This document shows positions 25,408 to 34,339 of a stretch of DNA of 64,000 nucleotides, in pieces. A program made the position numbers and the translations under genes. Numbering within the stretch: position 1 is the first letter of the stretch; each line of letters starts with the position of its first letter. A model generated the notes under the pieces. It was not told the DNA's origin, made no database searches, and saw nothing but the letters and a program-made list of their open reading frames with translations. This DNA comes from Mycolicibacterium vinylchloridicum (GTDB taxonomy: Bacteria; Actinomycetota; Actinomycetes; Mycobacteriales; Mycobacteriaceae): assembly GCF_013404075.1 (NCBI RefSeq), contig NZ_JACBJQ010000019.1, positions 62,001-126,000 of the forward strand, read 5' to 3'.

Positions 25408-26739
25408 CTATAAACTCCAGGCCATCCGGAACTTCTCGGTCAGCGCGTCGGGATCCAGATGTGAATACGTCTCGTGCTCGTAGCGGCGAACAGCGACCAG
25501 CGCGTTGACGCCCGCATCGCCGAGGATCGTCCGCAGCCGGGCGGAGCCGTCCAGCGCGGCGATCTGCTCGGCCTGGTCGCCGCTGAGCGCGACGGTTCCT
25601 GCGCTTGCGCGTTCGTTCTCCGACAGCACGGCCGGATCGACCGCGGTTTCCGGCGGCAATACGGCGCTGTGCTCGATACCGTCGAGTGCCAGGCCCAGGA
25701 TCGCGGCGGTGGCGAAATAGGGATTGGCCGAGGGGTCGACGACCTTGACCTCCACGTTGGCCCCGTACGGATTTCCGTGCGTGCCCCGCACGAAACGTAC
25801 CGCCGCTTCCCGGTTTTCGGTGCCCCAGCAGGCGTAGGCGCCCGCCCAGTTGCCCGGCTTCATCCGCAGCCCGGACACGATCGATCCGCAGAAGATCAGC
25901 TCTGCCTGCGGTAGCCCGCTGACGATCCCTCCGATCGCGCTCTCCCCTTCTGTGGTCATGCCTTGCGCTCCGGTGCCGCCGGAGAACACCGGCGCATCCC
26001 CGCGCAGCAGCGAAAAGTGTTGATGAGCGCCCGAACCCACGCTCCCGGCGAAAGGCACCGGGGACAGGCTCACCCGGACACCGTACTTGCGGGCGACCCG
26101 GCCGATGACGATCCGGGCCAGCACCAGCTGATCGGCGGCGGCCACCGGCGATTTCGGTGTCAGCGAGATCTCGAACTGGTTGATGCCGTACTCGGGATGG
26201 AACTGTTCGATACCTACGCCTGCCGCTCCCGCCGCGACGGTCACGTCCCGGACGAAACCCTCATACTCGAGCACGCCGGCAAGCCCGTATTGCGCCCAGA
26301 GATTGCCCGGCAGCCGGTTGCCGTCGGGATCGACGAGCAGGAACTCGATCTCGTGGCCGACACGAGCCTGCAATCCGGCCTCGGCCAAGCGGGCCTCGAT
26401 GCGCGCCAACGTTCCGCGGGCGCACGCGGGGATCGGATTGCCGTCCTGATCGAAGAACGAGGCCGGTGCCCACGCCAGGCCGTCGCCGATGATCCGGAGC
26501 GCATCCAGGTCGATCCGGATCCGTTCGTCGCCGACGACGGTGATCCCTTCGGTCAACGCGATCCCGGCGCGGTCGATGGCGAACACGTGGGTGACCGGAC
26601 TGAACCCCAGCCCCGGATCGGCAAAGGCGTCGAGGCGGCGGACGGGGACGGTCTTGGCGTGCGTGAGCCCGGCGGCGGTGACGACCGTGCCGATGACGGT
26701 GCTCACGCCGCCGGCTTGCAATTCAGCCGGTGTGGTCAT
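25408..26739 (-). CDS. glnA3: glutamine synthetase-like enzyme GlnA3
   Basis: A 443-residue protein of the glutamine synthetase family: GHEIEFLLVDPDG (metal-binding Glu), EYGINQFEISL, the GSGAHQHFSL ATP/metal motif, NREAAVRFV and a C-terminal VAVRRYEHE. It matches the glnA3 group (Rv1878), which in Streptomyces ligates glutamate to polyamines or ethanolamine rather than making glutamine; assimilatory GlnA1 is longer. ATG 26737-26739 gives the natural start. Coupled downstream genes are the FluG-like amidohydrolase and DUF202 protein. The 153-bp spacer to the divergent repeat-protein gene holds its promoter. Confidence 0.9.
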   Translation of the reverse strand: MTTPAELQAGGVSTVIGTVVTAAGLTHAKTVPVRRLDAFADPGLGFSPVTHVFAIDRAGIALTEGITVVGDERIRIDLDALRIIGDGLAWAPASFFDQDGNPIPACARGTLARIEARLAEAGLQARVGHEIEFLLVDPDGNRLPGNLWAQYGLAGVLEYEGFVRDVTVAAGAAGVGIEQFHPEYGINQFEISLTPKSPVAAADQLVLARIVIGRVARKYGVRVSLSPVPFAGSVGSGAHQHFSLLRGDAPVFSGGTGAQGMTTEGESAIGGIVSGLPQAELIFCGSIVSGLRMKPGNWAGAYACWGTENREAAVRFVRGTHGNPYGANVEVKVVDPSANPYFATAAILGLALDGIEHSAVLPPETAVDPAVLSENERASAGTVALSGDQAEQIAALDGSARLRTILGDAGVNALVAVRRYEHETYSHLDPDALTEKFRMAWSL

Positions 26740-26892
26740 AGCCGCTATTGTGCCGACCCGACCCGGCGCCGGGCGCGTCAAACGTGGGGTCCATCAAATC
26801 TGAGAATCCGGTAAGACTTTCCGGGTGGATGCTTGCGGATGCGCTGTGAATCGGCTCGAATTTGTCGCATTCGTAAATATTTGGGGGGATGC

Positions 26893-29800
26893 ATGGCACG
26901 GTCACGTCGTCGTTCGGCGCGCACACGGGTTCCGTTCAGCTGGCTCGGGGCGAGCGCGGTCACAATGGGACTGGGTGCCGCCGTCCTTAGCGGCTCGGCG
27001 GTAGCCGCCGCTGATGACGGCGGATCCGGTTCGGCCACAAAGCATTCCGGCTCAGCGCATGCCGCGCCGCGTGGGACTACCGACCATCGGGCGCCCACGG
27101 CGACGTCGAAGCGCAAGCCCACCCCGGCGGCGGGGGCGACGACGCGTGGGCGCTCCAGCGCCGAGCGGGGCGTCATCGTCCGCCCAGATACTGACATCCC
27201 GTCGGCTGCGGTGCCTACCGCTGCCGCACCGGACGATACGGCTGCGGTGGTCACCACCAAACCGGCCAACCCGCTGATCAAATCGGCCACCTCCGCGGTG
27301 ACACCGACCGCCAACGCCGCGGTGAGCCCGTTCGCCGGATTCCTGCGCAGCGTCAGCTCCCTACTCGGTGTGAACCGGCCCACCGCGCCTGCGAACCCAA
27401 TCGGTGCACTCCTATGGGGCCTGATGCAGCAAGTAGCCGCCGCGGTCGGGGTGAAGCCCAAGGCCGGCACCCCGACGGTCAGCACCCCGGTCGGCACCAC
27501 CGGTCTGGTCACCGGCACCCTTGGCTTCACCGACAGCAGCGGTGCGACCCTGACCTACACCCACACCGACCCGGCCAACGGCACCGTCACCGTCAACGGC
27601 GACGGAACCTACAGCTACACACCGACATTGGCGGCCCGTCTCGCTGCTGCCGGCGGAACCGGGCCGACCACCGACAGTTTCAGCGTCACCGCGTTCAACG
27701 GCATCACGTCGGCCAAGGAAACCGTGACGGTTCCGATCAGTCCGGATACGCCGGCCATCGGCACCCCCACTGTCGGTACGCCGAACTCGGTCACCGGGGC
27801 CATCACCGGTGGCATCACCGCCACCGACCCGGCCGGCCAGCCGCTGACCTACAGTGTCGGCACCGGGCCTACCAAGGGCGCCGTCACCAGCTTCAACAGC
27901 GCCACCGGTGCCTTCACCTACACCCCCACGACCAGCGCCCAACTGGCCGCGGAAACCGCGGGTGCAGTCGGTGCTGACTCCTTTACCATCTCCGTCAGCA
28001 ATGGCGCCGCGACGGTCTCGGTGACCGTGCACGTCGTCGTCGATCCCGGTGCCCCGCAGGCCGGGACGCCCACCATCGCCACCACCAGCACCGCGACCGG
28101 GACCATCACCGGCGCAACAGCATTCACCGACCATGCCGGCGGGCAACTGGTGTACAGCGTCAGCGGCACGCCGGCCAACGGAACCGCCACCGTTTCCGCG
28201 GATGGAACCTACAGCTACACACCGAGTTTGGCGGCCCGACTGGCTGCTGCCGGCGGAACCGGGCCGATCACCGACAGTTTCACCGTCACCGCCGGCAACG
28301 GCGTGCACACCACCAGTCAAACCATCTCGGTCGCGATCAGCCCGGATACGCCGGTCGCCGGCATCGCCACCGTGGGTGCCCCGAATGCGGTCACCGGAGC
28401 CATCGCCGGTACTGCGACGGCCACCGATCCGGCGGGCCAGCCGCTGACCTACAGTGTCGGCACCGGCCCGACCAAGGGCACTATCACCAGCTTGAACACC
28501 GTCACTGGCGCCTTCATCTACACCCCCTCGACCAGCGCTCAGCTCGCAGCGGAAGCCGCCGGCACCGTGGGTGCCGACACCTTCACCATCTCCGCCAGCA
28601 ACGGCGCCGCGTCCATCTCGGTGACGGTGAATGTTGTGGTCGACCCCGGCACGCCGCAAACCGGCACCCCGACCGCCGGCACACCGGTCACCAGCACCGG
28701 ACTGGTTAGTGGCGCTCTCGGATTCACCGACCCGGCCGGCGGCACACTGACCTACACCCACACCAATCCTGCGAGCGGGACCGTCACCATCGCCGCGGAC
28801 GGAACCTACAGCTACACACCGACTGTGGCGGCCCGCCTCGCTGCCGCCGGCGGAACCGGACCCGTCACCGACACGTTCACCGTCACGGTCACCAACGGAA
28901 TTCACACCGCCAGCCAAACCGTCACCGTCGCGATCAGCCCCGATACGCCGGTTGCCGGCACTCCGACCGTGGGTGCGCCGAATGCGGTCACCGGCGCGAT
29001 CACGGGCACTGCGAGTGTCAACGACCCGGCCGGCCAACCGCTGACCTACACCATCACCAGCGGACCCGCCAGCGGCACCATCACCAATTTCAATTCCAGC
29101 ACAGGGGAATTCACCTATACCCCCACCGACACCGCCAAACTCGCGGCCGAAGCCGCCGGTGCCCTCGGGGCTGACGCCTTCATCATCTCCGCCAGCAACG
29201 GTGCCGCGTCGGTTTCGGTTACTGTGCATGTCGTTGTCGACCCCGGCACCCCGCAGACCGGTACGGCCGTCATCGGCACCGTCGACACCAAAACCGGAAT
29301 CGTCACCGGCACAACAGCGATCACCGACCCTGCCGGTGGGCAGCTGGCATACACCGTGAGCGCGGGCCCCGCGAGCGGAACGGTCATCGTCAACAGTGAC
29401 GGCACCTACACCTATACCCCGAACGCCGAGACCACCGAGGTTGTCGACAGCTTCACTGTCACCGCCACCAACGGCATCCACACCACCAGCCAAACCATCT
29501 CGGTGCCGATCAACACCCAAGACGCGATCGTCGGGACGTGGCAGGTCACGGGCAGCGATCCGGCGCCCGCACCGTATCCGGAGAACTGGGTCGCGACGAT
29601 CACCCGGGTCGGCGATGTGTACACCCAGAACATCACCGTTACCTACGACGGTGTCACCGACACATTCGAGTACGGAAGGTTCACCCGCACCGGCGCCGGT
29701 GTCTACACCGCCGTCGACGGCAGTTACGGGTGGTCCGCTGACCAGGAGCTGGAGTATCTCCAAAACCTGTATGGCGAGGACGCCGTCATCAGCGACCTCG

Positions 29801-31788
29801 TATACAACCCGTACGCAGTCTGGTCACTGAACGTTTCCGACGACGGCCAGACGATCACTGAGTTCCACAACGTCACCGACACCTACACGGTCACCCTCCC
29901 CGCGAGCCATACGCTGGAGGGCTTCGGCGAAACGTCATTCACCACAGATGGCGTCACGAATGTCTACACCTTCGACGACTCATGGTCGGAGGCAACGTTC
30001 ATCGCCAAATTCTCGGACAGCACCGTGCTGGACATTCCCGAACTCGGTACTCCGATTGTCGGCAACCCGGACCCCGACACCGGGGTTGTGATCGGCAACG
30101 CGGTGATTATCGATCCGGAAGGCGTCACGCTGGTATACAGCGTGTCGACCAACCCGGCCAAGGGTGTCATCACGGATTTCGACACCAGCACAGGGGAATT
30201 CGTCTACACCCCGGACGTCGATGCCACTGGCGCCACCGATACCTTTGCCGTCACTGCCACCAACGGCGTGTACCAGGCAACGCAAACCATCTCGGTTCCG
30301 CTCAACCCCATCGCACAGGACGCGATTGTCGGGACCTGGATCATCGCCAGCGCAACGGGCCAGACAATCTCGACCATCGATTATCTCGACGGGTCGGGCC
30401 CGCAAACCACCGATTCGGGCCCGCAGGAATTCGTGGCGGACATCGACATCACCGTCACCAAATCCGGCGACGAATACACCCTCAGTGGAACCGGAGTCGG
30501 TGGCACGATTGGCACGATTGGGGGGGTCCTGACCTCGACTGGTTCCGGAATTTACGAGGGATCGCTGACCACCGGCGGCGTCACCGCCGAGGCGTACCGC
30601 CAGTTGCTCGAACAACAAGGTTATGTCGATGTCGATGTCTCCATGACATCCACCGCGACGCTCTCCGAAGACGGCCAAACCATGACCTACGTCGGCGTAA
30701 TCCACCTCGCTGCCACCGGGCCCTACGGCGAGGAAAGCGCCATCGCACGCTTCGGGTCCGACTCGATCATCACCTACACCGCCACCAAGGCTGTCGTCGT
30801 CGCGCCCGAGCCGGCCGGAACCTGGGACGTCAGCTATATCGTCTACAACGGGGGTGCTGGTTATCCCTCCGAACCCGGCGACGTCACCATTACCCTCGTC
30901 GCGACCGCCAACGGCTACACACCAACCGTCACCGGTAACAATGTGTTGCCCTTCGAAATCGATGTGCTGACCGAAACCAGCCCAGGCGTCTACACCGGAT
31001 CGATCAGCCCCGAAGGTGTCGAGCAATTCCGGCAATTCGTCATCGCCTCGTACCTCGGCGAATCGCCGGACGTTTCCGTCGACGCCAGCAACTTCAACGT
31101 CGACGCGTCAGCGACCGTCACCTTCTCTCTCGACGCGCAGTCCATGAACTACACGATTGCGTATAGCCTCGGCGGCACTATCGCTGTCACAATCGACGGC
31201 GACACGGAAGAATTAGCTCCCTTTGGCGAGGGCGTCTCAGGCTCCATCAGCTATACCGCCACCAAGGTTGTGGTTGTCGCGCCCGAGCCAGCCGGCACCT
31301 GGACCGTCTCGACCGTCGATCACGCTGACCTGGACGGCTCCAACCCCTACAGCTATTCACCCGAACCCGGTGACAGCATCATCACCGTCACCGAAACCGG
31401 TACGGGATACACTGCCACACTGACCCAACAGGCATCGGACACCGGCATCATCAGCCTGGAGATCAGTGCGCTGACCGAGTCCAGCCCGGGCGTCTACACC
31501 GGATCGATCACCCCCGAAGGTGTTGAGCAGTACCGGCAAGCGCTTGTCGACTCGACGATGAACTCGCCTTACATAGACGCCATCTCGGCCGACGCCAGCA
31601 ATGTCAATGTCGACGTGACATCGACCGTCACCTTCTCCCCTAACGGACAGACGATGACCTATACCGTGGTCACGATCTTCAGCGGCACCTACAGCGTCAC
31701 CACCGCCGAGGGCACCACCGAACAGGCCTCCGACTTCGCCTACACGGAGACCTACACCGCCACCAAGGCCGGCGTCATCCTGACCTGA
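26893..31788 (+). CDS. giant exported repeat protein (VCBS/cadherin-like repeats plus C-terminal GTW modules)
   Basis: A 1631-residue surface or secreted protein. ATG 26893 follows GGGGGGA; residues 1-40 are a long signal peptide with a very basic start (MARSRRRSARTR). Residues about 45-190 are Ser/Thr/Ala/Pro-rich linker. About 190-877 hold seven alternating Ig-like repeats of the VCBS/cadherin type (TGXXTGTXXXTDPAGXXLTY, GTYSYTP, TDSFTVT...NG). After that comes a different module beginning VGTW, one more Ig-like repeat, and three further GTW modules ending YTATK. No catalytic motif, LPXTG anchor or transmembrane C-terminus is seen. An adhesin or wall-scaffold role is inferred. It is monocistronic and divergent from glnA3. 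Confidence 0.85.
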   Translation: MARSRRRSARTRVPFSWLGASAVTMGLGAAVLSGSAVAAADDGGSGSATKHSGSAHAAPRGTTDHRAPTATSKRKPTPAAGATTRGRSSAERGVIVRPDTDIPSAAVPTAAAPDDTAAVVTTKPANPLIKSATSAVTPTANAAVSPFAGFLRSVSSLLGVNRPTAPANPIGALLWGLMQQVAAAVGVKPKAGTPTVSTPVGTTGLVTGTLGFTDSSGATLTYTHTDPANGTVTVNGDGTYSYTPTLAARLAAAGGTGPTTDSFSVTAFNGITSAKETVTVPISPDTPAIGTPTVGTPNSVTGAITGGITATDPAGQPLTYSVGTGPTKGAVTSFNSATGAFTYTPTTSAQLAAETAGAVGADSFTISVSNGAATVSVTVHVVVDPGAPQAGTPTIATTSTATGTITGATAFTDHAGGQLVYSVSGTPANGTATVSADGTYSYTPSLAARLAAAGGTGPITDSFTVTAGNGVHTTSQTISVAISPDTPVAGIATVGAPNAVTGAIAGTATATDPAGQPLTYSVGTGPTKGTITSLNTVTGAFIYTPSTSAQLAAEAAGTVGADTFTISASNGAASISVTVNVVVDPGTPQTGTPTAGTPVTSTGLVSGALGFTDPAGGTLTYTHTNPASGTVTIAADGTYSYTPTVAARLAAAGGTGPVTDTFTVTVTNGIHTASQTVTVAISPDTPVAGTPTVGAPNAVTGAITGTASVNDPAGQPLTYTITSGPASGTITNFNSSTGEFTYTPTDTAKLAAEAAGALGADAFIISASNGAASVSVTVHVVVDPGTPQTGTAVIGTVDTKTGIVTGTTAITDPAGGQLAYTVSAGPASGTVIVNSDGTYTYTPNAETTEVVDSFTVTATNGIHTTSQTISVPINTQDAIVGTWQVTGSDPAPAPYPENWVATITRVGDVYTQNITVTYDGVTDTFEYGRFTRTGAGVYTAVDGSYGWSADQELEYLQNLYGEDAVISDLVYNPYAVWSLNVSDDGQTITEFHNVTDTYTVTLPASHTLEGFGETSFTTDGVTNVYTFDDSWSEATFIAKFSDSTVLDIPELGTPIVGNPDPDTGVVIGNAVIIDPEGVTLVYSVSTNPAKGVITDFDTSTGEFVYTPDVDATGATDTFAVTATNGVYQATQTISVPLNPIAQDAIVGTWIIASATGQTISTIDYLDGSGPQTTDSGPQEFVADIDITVTKSGDEYTLSGTGVGGTIGTIGGVLTSTGSGIYEGSLTTGGVTAEAYRQLLEQQGYVDVDVSMTSTATLSEDGQTMTYVGVIHLAATGPYGEESAIARFGSDSIITYTATKAVVVAPEPAGTWDVSYIVYNGGAGYPSEPGDVTITLVATANGYTPTVTGNNVLPFEIDVLTETSPGVYTGSISPEGVEQFRQFVIASYLGESPDVSVDASNFNVDASATVTFSLDAQSMNYTIAYSLGGTIAVTIDGDTEELAPFGEGVSGSISYTATKVVVVAPEPAGTWTVSTVDHADLDGSNPYSYSPEPGDSIITVTETGTGYTATLTQQASDTGIISLEISALTESSPGVYTGSITPEGVEQYRQALVDSTMNSPYIDAISADASNVNVDVTSTVTFSPNGQTMTYTVVTIFSGTYSVTTAEGTTEQASDFAYTETYTATKAGVILT
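27464..29520 (+). repeat. alternating about 300-bp coding repeats (600-bp superrepeat)
   Basis: Two repeat types alternate. Type A (about 98 residues, with ARLAAAGGTGP and PISPDTP) begins near 27464, 28057, 28657 and 29257. Type B (about 102 residues, with DPAGQPLTY, SAQLAAE and VVVDPG) begins near 27754, 28354 and 28951. Superrepeat spacing is 597-600 bp. High DNA similarity between copies makes recombination and copy-number change likely. Confidence 0.9.
29521..31785 (+). repeat. C-terminal GTW module repeats with one interposed Ig-like repeat
   Basis: Four modules start with an (I/V)VGTW or PAGTW strand, at about 29521, 30316, 30817 and 31285. They share SPGVYTG or similar, a glutamine-rich helix (EGVEQFRQ, EGVEQYRQ) and close with TYTATK. 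The third and fourth are the most alike. An Ig-like repeat at about 30043-30315 separates the first from the rest. The fold may be a lipocalin-like barrel (inference). Confidence 0.7.
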
Positions 31789-31940
31789 AACATTGTCTCA
31801 ACGACGGCCAGATCATCGACGAAGTCCAATTGCGCAACCCATTCGCGCAGTGATTGCACGTCCCTGACCACTCGACCAAGACTGTCTAAGTTGCGGCTAG
31901 GGCAAGACCCACGAACGCGCCCTCCGCGAGTGTGACCCGA

Positions 31941-32438
31941 CTATGCGCGGCTGGGCAGTGTCAGTTTGCAGCTCTGCCCGATGTCCAACGTGGACAGCAT
32001 GCGGCCCATCCCGATCCACATCGCGCACGACAACGTCAGGTCGGCCAGTAGCTCGTCGGAGAACTGTGCGTGGGCGCGCTCCCAGAAGTCCTCGTCGTAC
32101 TTGAGGTTCACATGGTCCATGCCGAACCGGTGGGCGAACTCGGCGGCGACGCGTTCCTGCTCGCTGTAGCCCGGCCAGGTCTGCCACTCGATGGCGTGGT
32201 CGTAGAGCTCCTCGTCGACCCCGGCGGCGGGACCGTCGGCGTCGCGGGTGTTCTGACACAAGACGCATTCGTTGTCCAAGGCGATCACCGCGCGGGCCAG
32301 TTCGCGCACCCGCATCGGCAGCCGGTTCTTGTCGCTGTAGACGGCACTACTGAAGCCGGCCATGGCCGTTCCGATATCCGGCGACTTGACGATCCAGCCG
32401 GCGACGTCGTCTTCAGCGAAATTTCCGATTCGGCTCAT
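31941..32438 (-). CDS. carboxymuconolactone decarboxylase/AhpD-like protein
   Basis: A 165-residue alpha-helical protein of the CMD/AhpD superfamily. The core is VRELARAVIALDNECVLCQNTRD, with a Glu-Cys-x-x-Cys arrangement at about residues 57-61 as in AhpD-like disulfide reductases, followed by a conserved His region (DHAIEW). It may act as a thiol peroxidase or reductase; the partner is unknown. TACCAT (32446-32451) ends 7 nt before the ATG on the minus strand, so a leaderless mRNA is likely. It is divergent from the FkbM gene. Confidence 0.85.
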   Translation of the reverse strand: MSRIGNFAEDDVAGWIVKSPDIGTAMAGFSSAVYSDKNRLPMRVRELARAVIALDNECVLCQNTRDADGPAAGVDEELYDHAIEWQTWPGYSEQERVAAEFAHRFGMDHVNLKYDEDFWERAHAQFSDELLADLTLSCAMWIGMGRMLSTLDIGQSCKLTLPSRA

Positions 32439-32531
32439 GGCGGCGATGGTACGCCGTGAGCCGGCAATCTGGAACGTGTTCTAATTCTTCGCCCGAGGCG
32501 TTGTCCGCTCGGCTCGTGGACAATACCTCCG

Positions 32532-33431
32532 GTGGGCTTTCTTCCCGTCCGACTCAGGACGCCGCCAGACGGTGGTACGCCGGTGACGCTGCCCAACGGC
32601 ATGCGCATCCAGCACTGGCAGAAGATCGAAACCGACTACCTGTACAAGGAGATCTTCGGCGAGGACTCCGTGTATGCGAAGGGCAACTTCATCGCTTTCC
32701 GGCCCGGCGCAGTGATCGTGGACGCCGGCGCGAACATCGGACTGTTCACCCTGTTCGCCGCATTGCGGTGCCGAGGTGAGGCCGAAATCTTCGCCTTCGA
32801 ACCGATCCCTGCAACCTTCTCGGTCCTGGCGGCCAATGCCGCGGCGGCCCGTCGTGGCGACTTCGCCGCCGCGATGGGTGCCCCGGCCGGTGCGTCGTTG
32901 ACGATCCATGCGATCAACCGCGGCCTGTCCGACACGGCAGATGAGGTGATCTTCCAGCACCACCCGAACTTCACCATGTGGAGTACGCAGGACGCCGATT
33001 TTGCCCGCCAGCGGCTGGATCGATTCGTGGCCGACGTGGCCGGTCTGGTCCGCTTCGCCCCCGCAGCCCTCCGGCGAGCCGCGGTGCGACCGGTCGTCGC
33101 GTGGATGGGCCGCACCACGAAGGTGGCGGCCTCGCTGGTCCCGCTGTCGTCGGTCATCGAGGAGTATCGCATCGAGCGCATCGATGTCCTGAAGCTCGAT
33201 GTCGAGGGCGCCGAAGTGGCAGCGCTGCAGGGAATCGCGCCCGCCCACTGGGACATCGTCCGTCAGGTGGTGTTGGAGGTGGAGTTCTTCCTCACCAAGG
33301 ATCGGGTCATCGAGATGCTCGAAGCGCACGGGTTCGAGACGTATTGGTACGCCAGCGAGCGCGAGCGCTACAGCACTGCGCGCAGCGAGGTGTGCATGGT
33401 CTACGCGTGGCGGGGAGAAGACCGCCGCTAA
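32532..33431 (+). CDS. FkbM-family SAM methyltransferase
   Basis: A 299-residue methyltransferase: VIVDAGANIGLFTLFAA is the SAM loop, IFAFEPIPATFSVLAANAAA the acidic strand, and RIDVLKLDVEGAEVAALQG the family-defining FkbM block. FkbM-type enzymes O-methylate hydroxyls on polyketides, glycopeptidolipid sugars or glycans. An insert at residues 110-205 is unusual in length. GTG 32532 is taken as start without a clear Shine-Dalgarno. The target may be a cell-envelope glycolipid (inference). Confidence 0.85.
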   Translation: MGFLPVRLRTPPDGGTPVTLPNGMRIQHWQKIETDYLYKEIFGEDSVYAKGNFIAFRPGAVIVDAGANIGLFTLFAALRCRGEAEIFAFEPIPATFSVLAANAAAARRGDFAAAMGAPAGASLTIHAINRGLSDTADEVIFQHHPNFTMWSTQDADFARQRLDRFVADVAGLVRFAPAALRRAAVRPVVAWMGRTTKVAASLVPLSSVIEEYRIERIDVLKLDVEGAEVAALQGIAPAHWDIVRQVVLEVEFFLTKDRVIEMLEAHGFETYWYASERERYSTARSEVCMVYAWRGEDRR

Positions 33432-33444
33432 GCTCCGGGTGGCG

Positions 33445-33924
33445 TCAGCTCGGCGGGCGCGACACGCACTGTGCGGAGTAGAGCTCCACGCCGAGCTTGT
33501 CCATCAACTCGAGCTGGGTCTCGAGATAGTCGATATGGTGTTCTTCGTCGGCCACGATCTCCTCGAAGAGGTTGGCCGTGGTGGAGTCCTGCTTCTCGCG
33601 GCACAGGATGATGGCCGGCTTCAAGCGACCGACCACCTCGTACTCGATCGCCAGATCGCTCTCGAACTGCTCGCGCAGGGTCTGGCCGACGCGCAGCGAG
33701 CCGAGCCGCTGATAGTTGGGCAGACCGTCGAGGAGCAGGATGCGGTCGGTGATCGCCTCGGCGTGTCGCATCTCGTCGAACGATTCGTCCCGGGTGTGCT
33801 TGGCCAGCTCGGTGAAACCCCAGTTGTCCTGCATTTTCGAATGCAGGAAATATTGATTGATCGCGGTCAATTCGCTGGTGAGCTGCTCGTTGAGCAGGCG
33901 AAGAACTTCCGGATCACCTTGCAT
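33445..33924 (-). CDS. bfrA: bacterioferritin BfrA
   Basis: A 159-residue iron-storage subunit, the same length as and nearly identical in pattern to M. tuberculosis BfrA (Rv1876). Ferroxidase ligands are Glu18, Glu51 and His54, with further Glu/His in VADEEHHIDYLE; Met52 is the heme ligand. Twenty-four subunits form the cage. ATG 33922-33924 follows GGGGAGA. Two iron-box-like sites lie in the 156-bp divergent spacer shared with bfd, fitting IdeR control as known for bfrA. Confidence 0.97.
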   Translation of the reverse strand: MQGDPEVLRLLNEQLTSELTAINQYFLHSKMQDNWGFTELAKHTRDESFDEMRHAEAITDRILLLDGLPNYQRLGSLRVGQTLREQFESDLAIEYEVVGRLKPAIILCREKQDSTTANLFEEIVADEEHHIDYLETQLELMDKLGVELYSAQCVSRPPS

Positions 33925-34005
33925 GACGTCTCCCCGGGTCGGCTGTGCCACCACCCTAATGCAGGCCGGACGACAGCCTGAGCAGGCTCGAACGAGGTGG
34001 GTGTT

Positions 34006-34039
34006 GTAGGCACGCCTAACTAAGGTTAGTCTCCACTAA
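34006..34039. promoter_or_regulatory. two overlapping IdeR iron boxes between bfrA and bfd
   Basis: On the minus strand, TTAGTGGAGACTAACCTTA (plus 34021-34039) agrees at 14 of 19 positions with TTAGGTTAGGCTAACCTAA. A second 19-mer, plus 34006-34024 (GTAGGCACGCCTAACTAAG), agrees at about 12 of 19 in reverse. Tandem boxes are the known arrangement at M. tuberculosis bfrA, where IdeR with iron activates transcription. Confidence 0.8.
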
Positions 34040-34080
34040 GAAGTTCGACGCACCGCCGCCTACGACGAGAGGAAGCACCC

Positions 34081-34338
34081 ATGTACGTGTGCCTCTGCGC
34101 GGGGGCGACGAGTGCGACCGTCAAAGAGGTCGTTGCCGGCGGGGCGTGCACGTCCAAGCAGGTCGCGGCGGCCTGCGGCGCGGGAGGCGATTGCGGCCGG
34201 TGCCGTCGCACCGTGCGGGCGATCATCGAGCAACATTTTGCCGACACGGCCGGCGCCCCGCCGTGCCGGCAGTGCACCGGCAATGTGTTCTGCCAGCTGC
34301 ACAGCGGTGCCCGTCGTAGCACCGCGCGAGCGAGCTGA
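34081..34338 (+). CDS. bfd: bacterioferritin-associated ferredoxin Bfd
   Basis: An 85-residue [2Fe-2S] ferredoxin: ligands Cys4, Cys6, Cys38 and Cys41 (VCLC and DCGRC) fit the Bfd CxC...CxxC pattern, with the BFD helical fold around TVKEVVAGGACTSKQVAAAC. It should reduce stored ferric iron in BfrA for release. The C-terminus adds a CRQCTGNVFC cluster not needed for the iron-sulfur site. ATG 34081 follows GAGGAAG. Divergent with bfrA, sharing the iron boxes. Confidence 0.92.
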   Translation: MYVCLCAGATSATVKEVVAGGACTSKQVAAACGAGGDCGRCRRTVRAIIEQHFADTAGAPPCRQCTGNVFCQLHSGARRSTARAS

Positions 34339-34339
34339 C

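Noticed and set aside
27412..29763. 783-codon open frame on the minus strand under the repeat protein
   Set aside because: It is the mirror of the highly repetitive, GC-biased coding repeats; the product is low-complexity Gly/Asp/Arg with no domain, and the plus-strand protein has clear repeats and a signal peptide.
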